A stretch of DNA of 64,000 nt from JACCSI01 sp963841905 (GCA_963841905.1 CAWJEM010000021.1:134240-198239); one strand, 5' to 3'; shown: positions 24,663-32,739, numbered from the stretch's first letter. Translations and numbers: made by a program. Notes: a model not told the origin generated them from the letters alone.

Positions 24663-24844
24663 GACACCGGATTTCGGCATCGGGTTCCACATAGGAGGTC
24701 CGGTCTGCAAGCGGTTACCGGGCTGATCCCCGCCGGCGTGAGGGCGATGGTGGGCAAAACCTGGCTATTGCCTGAGGCTTGACCTTTTCGCCCCCGGGTT
24801 CTACTGTTCGACTGTCATATCGGCGTCATATCGGAGCGAAGATC
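24663..24844 (+). other. 182-bp intergenic stretch with two hairpins and a direct repeat
   Basis: CCGGT pairs with ACCGG around 24700-24722, and CCCGCC with GGTGGG further on. Just before the next gene, GTCATATCGG occurs twice (24814-24823 and 24825-24834 with preceding C), 11 bp apart, followed by GGAGCGA as ribosome site. I could not match the region to a riboswitch or small RNA family; the direct repeat could be an operator. Confidence 0.35.
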
Positions 24845-26020
24845 ATGGCCTGGTACATCTTGGCCCGCGCCCTGTTCACCGGCGCGGTCGCATACACGGC
24901 GTTTCTCCTCCGTCCACTCGAGGGCAGTGCGCTCGTCAACGTCCTGTTCGGGCTCGGCCTGGCAGGCGTTGCCGTCCTCTTCGAGTGGTTCCTGCGCGAC
25001 CTCGCCCCAACCCGCTTGCTGGGCGCGCTTCTCGGCGGTGCCGTCGGTCTGGCCATCGCGAAAGGGATTGGCGCCGCGCACTTCTGGGCCGACACCAACA
25101 ATTCCCGCGTCAAGTTCTTGCATGGCTTCCTCCTCCTGGTCCTGCCTTACATCGGAGTGGTCATGGGTGCCCGTCGAGGCGAGTGGCTCGAGCCCAGCCG
25201 TCTGATGACCCTGTTTCGCGCGTCTGGACCGCTGCGACGCTACAAGATTCTGGACACGTCGGTGATCATCGATGGCCGCATCGCTGACCTGTGCGATACG
25301 GGCTTCGTTGACGGTACGCTCGTGATTCCGCAGTTCGTCCTCAAGGAACTGCAACTGGTCGCCGACTCGGCCGATTCGATGAAGCGCAATCGCGGCCGCC
25401 GGGGGCTGGATATTCTGCAAAAGATTCAAAAGATGTCGGGCGTGGAAGTGATGATCTCGGACGTCGACTTTCACGAGGTTCGTGAAGTCGATCTCAAGCT
25501 GATCGAGCTGGCCCGTTCGCTTCAGGGCAAGATCGTCACGAACGATTTCAACCTCAACAAGGTGGCGCAGCTGCGCGGCGTTGAAGTGCTGAACATCAAC
25601 GAGCTCGCCAATGCCCTCAAGCCGGTCGTGCTCCCGGGCGAGATCATGAAGGTGTTCATTCTGAAGGAAGGGAAGGAATACAACCAGGGTGTGGCGTACC
25701 TGGACGACGGCACCATGGTTGTCGTTGACAACGCGCGAAAGATGATTAGCAAGACCATCGACGTCGTCGTCACGAGTGTGCTGCAGACCACCGCCGGGAA
25801 GATGATCTTCGGTCGCTATCTCGATCCGACCCTGACGGGATCGGCGGGCGCGGAACGTGACGAGGGCCGGCCGCGATCATCGCGACAGATTCCAGCCGCC
25901 CAACCCCCGTCATCCGCGGCTCGTGTGGGTATCGCTGCGACCACGAACGAGGCAACCGGCGATCGCCCGACAGGAACAGTCACACCATTGGCGGCCGCGC
26001 CACCTGTCACGGGAAAGTAA
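24845..26020 (+). CDS. PIN and TRAM domain integral membrane protein, YacL-like
   Basis: 391 aa. The N-terminal four membrane spans (residues 1-120) are followed by a PIN nuclease-type domain (KILDTSVIIDGRIADLCDTGF; FVLKELQLVADSAD; KIVTNDFNLNKVAQL) with its conserved acidic residues. Next comes a TRAM RNA-binding domain (VLPGEIMKVFILKEGKEYNQGVAYLDDGTMVVVD), then an Ala/Pro/Thr-rich tail. Probably a membrane-bound RNase or RNA-binding factor. ATG 24845 follows GGAGCGA. Its place between radA and ispDF matches yacL in Bacillus. Confidence 0.92.
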   Translation: MAWYILARALFTGAVAYTAFLLRPLEGSALVNVLFGLGLAGVAVLFEWFLRDLAPTRLLGALLGGAVGLAIAKGIGAAHFWADTNNSRVKFLHGFLLLVLPYIGVVMGARRGEWLEPSRLMTLFRASGPLRRYKILDTSVIIDGRIADLCDTGFVDGTLVIPQFVLKELQLVADSADSMKRNRGRRGLDILQKIQKMSGVEVMISDVDFHEVREVDLKLIELARSLQGKIVTNDFNLNKVAQLRGVEVLNINELANALKPVVLPGEIMKVFILKEGKEYNQGVAYLDDGTMVVVDNARKMISKTIDVVVTSVLQTTAGKMIFGRYLDPTLTGSAGAERDEGRPRSSRQIPAAQPPSSAARVGIAATTNEATGDRPTGTVTPLAAAPPVTGK

Positions 26021-26055
26021 ACGGAGAAGGCTGCCGGTCCTGCCGGTCACCAGTC

Positions 26056-26157
26056 AGCCGGCAATGACTCGATCACCCAATCACGCACTTTAATCACCAA
26101 TCGCGCAATTGCCCGATTCAATCACCCAATCGCGCAATCACCCAGTCACGCAATTCC
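26056..26157. repeat. ATCACCCAATC tandem repeat (family E)
   Basis: About eight imperfect units of AATCACCCAATCGCGC type in one orientation. They span the PIN-TRAM to plsC gap and run into the plsC reading frame. The reverse orientation of the same motif occurs at 63925-64000. Confidence 0.8.
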
Positions 26158-26885
26158 ACTGGTGGCGCACGGTCTTCTGGTTGATCCCGACGATTACCCT
26201 TTACACGATCGTTCTCGGGACCCTATCGATCGGATCGAGCCTCTTCGAGTCGAGCGGATACTTTGCTCACTGGTGTGCGCGGACCTGGTCGTGGCTGATT
26301 CTTGCCACGACGGGCGTACGCGTGCAGGTCCGGGGCCTGGAGCGTCTCACGCCTGGAACGACGTATGTTTTCGTTGCGAACCACCAGAGCATCTACGACA
26401 TCCCGGTGCTGTTCGCGTCGCTCCCCTATCAGTTGCGCATCATCGCGAAGCAGTCGCTCGGCCGCTTTCCATTTCTGGGATGGCACCTGAGCCGCACCGG
26501 CCATCTGCTGGTGGATCGCCGGAAGATCGATCCCCGACGCGTGTTCGACTGGGCCAATAGTCTCCCGGCGCGCGGCCTATCACTGCTCGTGTTTCCCGAG
26601 GGTACGCGCAGCAAGTCTGGACAGCTCGGTCCCTTCAAGGGCGGAAGTCTCTACCCCGCGGTGCAGGCGGGGCTGCCGATCGTTCCCATCTCGGTCGCGG
26701 GAAGTCGGCACGTCATGCGCAAGGGTCGCTTGATGACGTGTCCCGGCGAAGTGGAGCTGGTCGTCCACGAGCCGATCCCTACCGCGGCGGCGGCGGAGCC
26801 TGACGTGCGCGCGGTGCGCGCACTGGCCAATCGCGTTCGCGAAATCATCGCGCCGGTCGTGGAAGCCGAGGCGCGGAACTTGTAA
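26109..26885 (+). CDS. plsC: 1-acyl-sn-glycerol-3-phosphate acyltransferase
   Basis: Acylates lysophosphatidic acid to phosphatidic acid at the inner membrane. Motif I is NHQSIYD (the H-x4-D catalytic pair), motif II KIDPRRVFDWA with upstream RTGHLLVDRRK, and motif III LLVFPEGTRSKSG followed by PFKGGSLYPAVQAGLPIVPISV. One N-terminal membrane span (FWLIPTITLYTIVLG). The start is uncertain: TTG 26109 lies inside the family E repeat and makes about 16 residues of repeat-derived sequence; the conserved part begins near HWWRTVFWLIP at 26157. Confidence 0.92.
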   Translation: MPDSITQSRNHPVTQFHWWRTVFWLIPTITLYTIVLGTLSIGSSLFESSGYFAHWCARTWSWLILATTGVRVQVRGLERLTPGTTYVFVANHQSIYDIPVLFASLPYQLRIIAKQSLGRFPFLGWHLSRTGHLLVDRRKIDPRRVFDWANSLPARGLSLLVFPEGTRSKSGQLGPFKGGSLYPAVQAGLPIVPISVAGSRHVMRKGRLMTCPGEVELVVHEPIPTAAAAEPDVRAVRALANRVREIIAPVVEAEARNL

Positions 26886-26907
26886 CTTGTGACTTGTAAC
26901 TTGTCTC
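26876..26907. repeat. AACTTGTAACTTGT half-element (family C)
   Basis: Three to four 7-10 bp units (AACTTGTAACTTGTGACTTG) lie between the convergent plsC and dedA genes. The units match one arm of the full inverted elements at 34128-34212 and 36010-36097. Confidence 0.75.
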
Positions 26908-27569
26908 TAGACCGACGGCTCGTTCTGTGAGTTCGGGGGGCGGCGCCAGCTCCGAATGACTTCGACGACCATTGGCAGGACCGAGACCGCGACGATTCCC
27001 ACCACCACCAGCTCGAAGTTCTCTTTGACGACCGGAATATTGCCAAAGAGGTAGCCCGCACCAACGCAGATGCCAACCCAGGCGATGGCGCCGGTCACGT
27101 TGTAGAGCGCAAACACGCGATAGGACATGTCAGCGCCGCCCGCCACGAACGGCACGAACGTTCGAACGATCGGGACGAACCGCGCCAGCACCACGGCCTT
27201 ACCGCCGTGCTTTTCGAAAAACTCGTGCGCCCGTCGCACGTGTTCCCGCTTCACCACTCGGTAGATCCATCCGGTATCCGGCACATCATCGAGGAAGGTG
27301 CGCGCCAGACGACGGCCGACGCTGTAGTTGATCGCATCCCCGAGCACGGCGGCCACGATGAGGACCGGTATCAGAAGCCCGATCGACAGCGCTTGCGTGG
27401 CCGCGAGCGCTCCGGCCGCAAACAGGAGCGAATCGCCCGGGAGGAAGGGCGTGACGATCAATCCGGTCTCGGCAAAGATGATCCCGAAGAGGATTGCGTA
27501 AGTGAGCGTGCCGTACGCTTTGACGAAGTCAGCAATGTAGACGTCAACATGCAGTAAGAAATCAAGCAT
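26907..27569 (-). CDS. DedA/SNARE-associated family membrane protein
   Basis: 220 aa, four to six hydrophobic segments. Family marks: FAETGLIVTPFLPGDSLLFAAGALAA, LGDAINYSVGRRLGR-like stretch (AINYSVGRRLARTF), FFEKHGGKAVVLARFVPIVRTFVPFVAGGADM with the conserved F-x-R-(F/I)-x-P-x-x-R motif. DedA proteins are linked to lipid-carrier recycling (flipping) and membrane homeostasis. It is convergent with plsC, so the pairing is thematic rather than operonic. Confidence 0.92.
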   Translation of the reverse strand: MLDFLLHVDVYIADFVKAYGTLTYAILFGIIFAETGLIVTPFLPGDSLLFAAGALAATQALSIGLLIPVLIVAAVLGDAINYSVGRRLARTFLDDVPDTGWIYRVVKREHVRRAHEFFEKHGGKAVVLARFVPIVRTFVPFVAGGADMSYRVFALYNVTGAIAWVGICVGAGYLFGNIPVVKENFELVVVGIVAVSVLPMVVEVIRSWRRPPNSQNEPSV

Positions 27570-27618
27570 TCACCCAGAAGCATAGACGAAGTTGCCTCGT
27601 GCGAAAGTGGCTGCAGGC

Positions 27619-27624
27619 TACAAT
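27619..27624 (+). promoter_or_regulatory. -10 box of the B3/4-domain gene
   Basis: TACAAT lies 8 bp before the GTG at 27633, leaving at most a one- or two-base leader. Confidence 0.45.
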
Positions 27625-27632
27625 CGTGAGCT

Positions 27633-28280
27633 GTGAACGTCGCATCCTTCACGCGAGCGGCCGATTTGGCCGCGATCGTTCGCCCTGGCCTCCTCTGGTG
27701 GGACGGCGCTCGTGTCGTCGAGCGCGACGACCGACTCGACCCGTGTCTGGAGGAAGCGGAACGGCGCGTGCGGGCACACCCGCCCGCGGATTCGGTCGCC
27801 GTTCGGACGATGTACAAGCGAGTGGGCCTCGATCCAACCAAGACCCGTCCGTCGAACGAAGCCTTGCTCAGGCGGGTCCGGAAGGCGTTGCCGTTACCTC
27901 GTGTGAATTCAATGGTCGACATCATCAACTGGTGCTCGCTCGAGTTTCAATTGCCGTATGGCCTGTACGATCGTCGCCGCATTCGCGGTGAGGTCACCCT
28001 CAGGCTCGGACATCACGGCGAGTCGTACGCGGGTATTCGGAAGGACACCGTTCACGTCGCCGAACGAATCGTGTTGGTCGATGATGAAGGCCCGTTCGGC
28101 AACCCCACCTCGGACTCCACCCGGACGATGGTGACGACCGAAACAGAGGATGCCCTGGTCGTGGTGTTCGCGCCCGCCGAGGTCGACGAACTGCGGCTGA
28201 CACGGGTTCTCGACACGACGGCGCAGCGGATAGCCGACATCACTGGAGGGCGCGAGGTCGCTCGGCTGGTATGCGTGTAG
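27633..28280 (+). CDS. Stand-alone B3/4 tRNA-editing-type domain protein
   Basis: 215 aa related to the B3/B4 editing domain of phenylalanyl-tRNA synthetase beta. Typical segments are RTMYKRVGLDPTKTRPSNEALLRRV, LPRVNSMVDIINWCSLEFQLPYGLYD and GPFGNPTSDSTRTMVTTETEDALVVVF. Free-standing members are thought to bind or deacylate mischarged tRNA, but this one is untested. The start of ispDF lies inside its last codons (28271), a 10-bp overlap. Confidence 0.88.
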   Translation: MNVASFTRAADLAAIVRPGLLWWDGARVVERDDRLDPCLEEAERRVRAHPPADSVAVRTMYKRVGLDPTKTRPSNEALLRRVRKALPLPRVNSMVDIINWCSLEFQLPYGLYDRRRIRGEVTLRLGHHGESYAGIRKDTVHVAERIVLVDDEGPFGNPTSDSTRTMVTTETEDALVVVFAPAEVDELRLTRVLDTTAQRIADITGGREVARLVCV

Positions 28281-29479
28281 CCGCCATCATTGCGGCGGGT
28301 GGAACCGGCACTCGCATGGCTGGATCGGTGCCCAAGCAGTTTGCCGATCTGGGCGACGGCATCATGATGCTGTGGCGGAGCGTCGATGCCATCGCACGTT
28401 GCCGAGTCGTTGACGAGATCGTTGTGGCACTCCCCGCGAGCGCGATGGGCAGCTTGAGCAGCGATCACCTCTCGATCGCACAGCCGATCGCCTTCGTGAC
28501 TGGAGGCTCCAGACGGCAGGATTCGGTGTGCAACGCGCTCGACCAGGTGTCGCCCGCTGCTGACCTCATCGTGATCCACGATGCGGCCCGCCCATTTGTG
28601 ACGCCCGATCTCGTCGAGCGGGTCGTCAGGGTCGCGTACCAGCACGGTGCGGCGATTGCCGCGCTGCCGGTCACCGACACCGTGAAGCAGTCCCATGGGG
28701 AGGGACCGGACGCACGCGTCATCAAAGCCACGCTGCCGCGCCAGACCATCTTTCTCGCGCAGACGCCTCAGGCGTTCAGACGCGACCTGCTGACGACGGC
28801 GATGAGGGCTGCGGACGGCGCAAGTGTGACGGATGAGGCCATGTTGATCGAGCGCTCCGGCCACCCGGTCCACCTGGTCGAGGGCGAGGCCCAGAACATC
28901 AAAGTCACGACGCTTGCCGATCTGGATCGTGCACGCAGCGTGATTGCCCACATTCACTCGAGCCGTGCTGGCGCCGCGCGGATCGGGACGGGGTACGATC
29001 TGCATCGGCTCGTGCCTGACCGGCCGCTGATTCTGGCCGGTGTCCGCATCCCTTTTGAGCGCGGTTTGATCGGTCATTCCGACGCCGACGTCGTGTGCCA
29101 CGCGGTCACCGATGCCGTCCTTGGGGCCGCCGGACGTGGTGACATCGGCCGGCTGTTTCCGGATACCGCGGCGGAGTGGAAGGATGCGGACAGCCTCGAG
29201 CTACTGAAACGGGCGATGGAGGTCGTTCACGCCGGCGGCTATCGGGTCGAGAACGTCGATGTCACGGTGATTGCTGAGAAGCCCAGGTTGCTGCCGCACC
29301 TCGACGAGATGCGCGCGAACCTCGCGCGCGCGCTGGCGATCGACGTGGCTGCCGTGAGCATCAAGGGCAAGACCAACGAAGGCGTGGGCGAAATCGGCCG
29401 CGGCGAAGCGATGGCGTGCCATGCGGTGGCGCTGCTGGTAACGGACGGCTCACGGAAACGCGGAAACACGGAAAGATAA
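28271..29479 (+). CDS. ispDF: Bifunctional IspD/IspF isoprenoid enzyme
   Basis: Residues 1-235 are MEP cytidylyltransferase (AAIIAAGGTGTRMAGSVPKQF, then DAARPFVTPDL, QTPQAFRRDLL). Residues 238-395 are MECDP synthase (GTGYDLHRLVPDRPLILAG, HSDADVVCHAVTDAVLGAA, KGKTNEGVGEIGRGEA). The two act on either side of IspE in the MEP pathway. 402 aa matches known IspDF fusions. The last ten residues (GSRKRGNTER) and the stop codon are encoded by the family D hairpin at 29450-29512. It overlaps the B3/4 gene. Confidence 0.95.
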   Translation: MRVAAIIAAGGTGTRMAGSVPKQFADLGDGIMMLWRSVDAIARCRVVDEIVVALPASAMGSLSSDHLSIAQPIAFVTGGSRRQDSVCNALDQVSPAADLIVIHDAARPFVTPDLVERVVRVAYQHGAAIAALPVTDTVKQSHGEGPDARVIKATLPRQTIFLAQTPQAFRRDLLTTAMRAADGASVTDEAMLIERSGHPVHLVEGEAQNIKVTTLADLDRARSVIAHIHSSRAGAARIGTGYDLHRLVPDRPLILAGVRIPFERGLIGHSDADVVCHAVTDAVLGAAGRGDIGRLFPDTAAEWKDADSLELLKRAMEVVHAGGYRVENVDVTVIAEKPRLLPHLDEMRANLARALAIDVAAVSIKGKTNEGVGEIGRGEAMACHAVALLVTDGSRKRGNTER

Positions 29480-29512
29480 AATCTCTTCCGTGCTTCAGTG
29501 TTTCCGTGCATC
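29450..29512. repeat. Inverted CGGAAACACGGAA repeat (family D)
   Basis: Left arm CACGGAAACGCGGAAACACG (29451 on) is followed by a short AT-rich loop and the right arm CTTCCGTGCTTCAGTGTTTC (29484-29511). The ispDF stop codon lies in the loop (29477-29479), and gltX starts 19 bp after the hairpin. The right arm matches 21555-21582 at 26 of 28 positions by eye. Confidence 0.9.
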
Positions 29513-29530
29513 GTTTGTGGTTCGAACATC

Positions 29531-31066
29531 ATGAGGGTTCGCTTCGCGCCTTCTCCCACTGGTCACCTTCACGTCGGCAACGCGCGGACCGCGCTGTTCA
29601 ACTGGTTGCTCGCGCGGCACGCCCGCGGTGTGTTCATCCTGCGCATCGAAGACACCGACAGCGAGCGATCCACTCGCGACTCGGAGCTCGCGATCATGGA
29701 GGATCTCCGGTGGATGGGGCTGACTTGGGATGAAGGCGTGGACGCAGGTGGGGACGTCGGCCCCTATCGGCAATCGGAACGGCTACCGTTATACGCGGAC
29801 CACGCTTCAGCATTGATTGACGGGGGGCGCGCCTACTACTGCTTCTGCTCACCCGAGAAGCTCGAGGCCGAGCGCCAGGCCATGCTGAAGCAGGGGCTTC
29901 CGCCCAGGTACGCCGGCACGTGTCGAGCCCTGCCGATCGAACAGTCGCGCGCCCGCGTTGCCGGGGAGGAGAAGGCCGTCATTCGCTTGCGAGTACCCTC
30001 CGGTCGCGAGGTGACATTCCACGATCTCGTCCGCGGCCCCGTGACCTTCCACACGGATGTCATCGGCGATCCCGTGCTCGTCCGGTCCGACGGCATGCCT
30101 GCGTACAACTTTGCAGTCGTCGTGGACGATGCCCTCATGCGGGTGACGCATGTGGTTCGCGGTGAAGACCACATTTCGAATACGCCTCGTCAGGTGCTCT
30201 TGTACGAGGCGTTCGGATGGCAACCGCCGTCGTTTGCGCACCTCTCACTCGTGATGGGGCCCGATCACACGCCACTTTCAAAGCGGCATGGCGCCACATC
30301 GGTCGCCGAGTTCCGAGCCAAGGGCTACCTTCCGGAAGCCCTCGTCAACTACCTCGCGTTGATTGGGTGGTCGCCAGGCGATGGCGAGGAAGTCTTGCCG
30401 CTCGACGAGCTGGCAAAGCGGTTCGAGCTGGCGACGGTCGCGCACAGCGCCGGGGTGTTCGACGAGGACAAGCTGGCGTGGGTGAACCGTCACTACCTCA
30501 AGGCGGCTGACCCTGCGCGGCTCGTGGAACTCTCACTACCGTTCCTGCGTGAGGCCTCGCTGGTGGCCGGCGATCCGACTGCCTCGGCACGTGAATGGCT
30601 GCTCGGCATCGTACCGGCGCTGGCGTCGTCGCTCGATCGTCTCTCGCAGCTTCCCGAGCGCATGCAGACGGTCTTCTCCTACGACGCGCGCACCACGCTG
30701 GCGAGTGGGGACCTACGGCGCGAGTTCGAAGACGATGGCGCACGCCTGGTCGCGGCGGCGCTTGCCGAGGAACTGGCGATGGCTCCCAGGCTCATCGATC
30801 GCGAGTTGTTCCGCGCGGCGGCTGGACGGGTCAGGGACAAGACGGGGCAGAAAGGCCGGGCCCTTTTTCACCCGATCCGCGTCGCGTTAACCGGGGCTGC
30901 CGAGGGTCCCGAATTGGACCTCCTGGTTCCGGCCATTGATCGAGCAACCGAGCTGCCGTCCGGTTCGGGTTTGCCGGCGACCATCGGGTGCCGCGAGCGC
31001 GCACTCGCGTTTCGGGCGGCCCTCGGCCTCGGATCGGGTTCAGGTCACGAGAATGGAGTGACCTGA
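29531..31066 (+). CDS. gltX: Glutamyl-tRNA synthetase
   Basis: Class I synthetase, 511 aa. RFAPSPTGHLHVGNARTALFNW holds the HIGH-type signature (HLHVG), followed by FILRIEDTDSERS; GEDHISNTPRQVLLYEAFGW; and the KMSKS-type loop PLSKRHGATSV. The C-terminal helical anticodon-binding domain follows. ATG 29531 was chosen: upstream codons in frame read into the family D hairpin. gltX after ispDF matches Bacillus order. Whether it is discriminating or also charges tRNA-Gln cannot be told here. Confidence 0.96.
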   Translation: MRVRFAPSPTGHLHVGNARTALFNWLLARHARGVFILRIEDTDSERSTRDSELAIMEDLRWMGLTWDEGVDAGGDVGPYRQSERLPLYADHASALIDGGRAYYCFCSPEKLEAERQAMLKQGLPPRYAGTCRALPIEQSRARVAGEEKAVIRLRVPSGREVTFHDLVRGPVTFHTDVIGDPVLVRSDGMPAYNFAVVVDDALMRVTHVVRGEDHISNTPRQVLLYEAFGWQPPSFAHLSLVMGPDHTPLSKRHGATSVAEFRAKGYLPEALVNYLALIGWSPGDGEEVLPLDELAKRFELATVAHSAGVFDEDKLAWVNRHYLKAADPARLVELSLPFLREASLVAGDPTASAREWLLGIVPALASSLDRLSQLPERMQTVFSYDARTTLASGDLRREFEDDGARLVAAALAEELAMAPRLIDRELFRAAAGRVRDKTGQKGRALFHPIRVALTGAAEGPELDLLVPAIDRATELPSGSGLPATIGCRERALAFRAALGLGSGSGHENGVT

Positions 31067-31070
31067 CCCC

Positions 31071-31799
31071 ATGCTGATCTACGGCCTCAATAACGTCGCC
31101 GAAGCGCTCCGCGCCGGCCGCGTTCGGCAGATTCGAGTCGCGCGCCGCGACGACGAACGACTGCGACGACTGGTCGACGCTGCGCGAAGTCGTGGGATCC
31201 AGGTCGAGCGGGTGTCGATCGATGTGCTCGATCGCGAGGCGCGACACGGCGTTCACCAGGGTGTGGTCGCGGCCGTTGAGGATCGTCAGTCCGTCACGCT
31301 GGCCGATCTGGTGCGCGCTGATGCCGAGCCTCCGCTCATCGTTGTCCTCGACGGCATTGAAGATCCGCAAAACGTCGGCGCGATTCTTCGGACCGTCGAT
31401 GCCGCTGGGGCAACCGGCGTGATTCGTCAGACGAGGCGCGCCGCGCCGCTGGACGGGGCGGCGGCCAAGGCGTCGGCGGGCGCGGTTCACCACGTGTCGA
31501 TCGCTGACGTGGTCAATATCGCCCGTGCGATCGAAGAATTGAAGACGGCCGGCGTGTGGACGGTGGGGCTGGACGCCGAGGGAAAAACACCGTACTATGA
31601 GTTGGATCTAGCGACACCGACAGCGATCGTCTTGGGCGCGGAAGGTTCTGGTCTTCGGCGGCTCGTGCGCGAACGGTGTGACTTCGTGGCTGCTATCCCA
31701 ATGGCGGGTCACGTCAGGAGTTTGAATGTTTCGGCGGCCGCGGCGATCGTCTTGTTCGATGCCGTGCGACAGCGCCGAAGCCGGGGGAGGCTGGGGTGA
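31071..31799 (+). CDS. rlmB: 23S rRNA 2'-O-ribose methyltransferase (TrmH/RlmB family)
   Basis: SPOUT methyltransferase, 242 aa. The N-terminal substrate-binding domain (IYGLNNVAEALRAGRVRQI) is followed by LDGIEDPQNVGAILRTVDAAGATGVI, the knot motif IVLGAEGSGLRRLVRERCD, and AIPMAGHVRSLNVSAAAAIVLFDA. RlmB modifies the peptidyl-transferase-centre loop (G2251 in E. coli). Start ATG 31071, 4 bp after gltX. The place before the tRNA/rpmG/secE block matches yacO of Bacillus. Confidence 0.93.
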   Translation: MLIYGLNNVAEALRAGRVRQIRVARRDDERLRRLVDAARSRGIQVERVSIDVLDREARHGVHQGVVAAVEDRQSVTLADLVRADAEPPLIVVLDGIEDPQNVGAILRTVDAAGATGVIRQTRRAAPLDGAAAKASAGAVHHVSIADVVNIARAIEELKTAGVWTVGLDAEGKTPYYELDLATPTAIVLGAEGSGLRRLVRERCDFVAAIPMAGHVRSLNVSAAAAIVLFDAVRQRRSRGRLG

Positions 31800-31913
31800 G
31801 ATTCCCGTGGCGAAGGCCACGGAAAAACCACCGTCGCGGCAACACGTCGCGCCAAGCCGATAGCGACCCCGGAGGAGGAGCCGAAGGGGTCCTATCTTGG
31901 CCGGCCACGGTAG

Positions 31914-31943
31914 TTGCACGTCTGGCACGGGACGTGCTACGCT
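31914..31943 (+). promoter_or_regulatory. Promoter of the tRNA-Thr/Tyr/Gly/Thr-tuf transcript
   Basis: TTGCAC (31914-31919), an 18-bp spacer and TACGCT (31938-31943). Predicted start is near 31950, 8 bp before tRNA-Thr(UGU). Confidence 0.5.
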
Positions 31944-31957
31944 TACCGTTTCGTCTG

Positions 31958-32034
31958 GCTGGCGTAGCTCAGCTCGGTAGAGCAGCTGATTTGTAATCAG
32001 CCGGTCGGGGGTTCAAATCCCTCCGCCAGCTCCA
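31958..32034 (+). tRNA. tRNA-Thr(UGU)
   Basis: Acceptor GCTGGCG/CGCCAGC, anticodon stem GCTGA/TCAGC with loop TTTGTAA (anticodon TGT), T loop TTCAAAT, encoded CCA at 32032-32034. First of the tRNA group ahead of tuf. Confidence 0.95.
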
Positions 32035-32180
32035 CCGACACGACCTGCGAGCCAGAAGTGGACAACGACGGCCGACAAAGCACGGGCAATCCTTACAAGT
32101 TTCCGAATTCCGAAATGAGGTGTACGCGACGAGGGGCGAGCGGCGGTCTGCCGTTTGTGGCCACCGACGCGCCGGATTGT

Positions 32181-32267
32181 GGGCAGGTGGCGGAGCGGTC
32201 AATCGCAGCAGACTGTAAATCTGCCGCCCCAGCGGCTACGGAGGTTCGAATCCTCCCCTGCCCACCA
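32181..32267 (+). tRNA. tRNA-Tyr(GUA)
   Basis: Class II tRNA with long variable arm. Acceptor GGGCAGG/CCTGCCC, anticodon GTA in the loop CTGTAAA, variable arm CCGCCCCAGCGGCTACGG region, T loop TTCGAAT, encoded CCA. The 10 bases after CCA are ACCTTCGCTC, repeated after two other tRNAs here. Confidence 0.95.
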
Positions 32268-32277
32268 ACCTTCGCTC
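32268..32277 (+). repeat. Post-tRNA motif RCCTTCGCTC (copies at 32268, 32516, 32740)
   Basis: The identical 9-mer CCTTCGCTC, preceded by a purine, directly follows the CCA end of tRNA-Tyr (32268-32277), tRNA-Gly (32516-32525) and tRNA-Thr(GGU) (32740-32749). Each is followed 20-80 bp later by GAGCTTCGG or GAGCTACGG (32298, 32545, 32828), which is partly complementary. It may be a processing or termination hairpin for the tRNA 3' ends. Confidence 0.6.
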
Positions 32278-32330
32278 ACGGCCGCAACGTGGCCCGCGAG
32301 CTTCGGCAGCCAGTTGGTATCGGGACGACG

Positions 32331-32384
32331 AGCGCTGCGGTTGGGTTGAGCGCTGGGGTTGGGCTGAGCGCTGCGGTTGGGTTG
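32331..32384. repeat. 18-bp direct repeat, three copies
   Basis: AGCGCTGCGGTTGGGTTG occurs at 32331 and 32367, with a two-mismatch copy (AGCGCTGGGGTTGGGCTG) at 32349, all head to tail in the spacer between tRNA-Tyr and tRNA-Gly. Confidence 0.9.
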
Positions 32385-32440
32385 TGAAACGGCGGGCTGC
32401 CCGCCGTAGTGTCGAGGCGGCGAAGGTGCGAGACGCGAAG

Positions 32441-32515
32441 GCGGGAGTAACTCAGTGGTAGAGTCACAGCCTTCCAAGCTGTTGGTCGCGGGTTCGATCC
32501 CCGTCTCCCGCTCCA
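32441..32515 (+). tRNA. tRNA-Gly(UCC)
   Basis: Acceptor GCGGGAG/CTCCCGC, anticodon loop CTTCCAA (anticodon TCC), T loop TTCGATC, encoded CCA at 32513-32515. Confidence 0.95.
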
Positions 32516-32663
32516 GCCTTCGCTCGCGTGTGAATTATGACCGCGAGCTACGGCCAGGCAGGCTCCGTATGCTTCGAGGCCATCGCGTCAGGCTGCGCTC
32601 GCGCGAGTGCCAGTCCGGGAAATTGGAGCCTGCCTCGCCGAAACTCCGAAGGAGCGTAGGCGG

Positions 32664-32739
<76 letters not shown>

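Noticed and set aside
24663..24844. Riboswitch or 4.5S/6S-type RNA
   Set aside because: Hairpins present, but no match by eye to conserved cores of known classes (TPP, SAM, cobalamin, c-di-GMP, SRP). Left as unassigned.
31800..31830. Terminator after rlmB (CCGTGGC-GAAG-GCCACGG)
   Set aside because: Hairpin is followed by A-rich, not T-rich, sequence on the plus strand and has no T-run on the minus strand.
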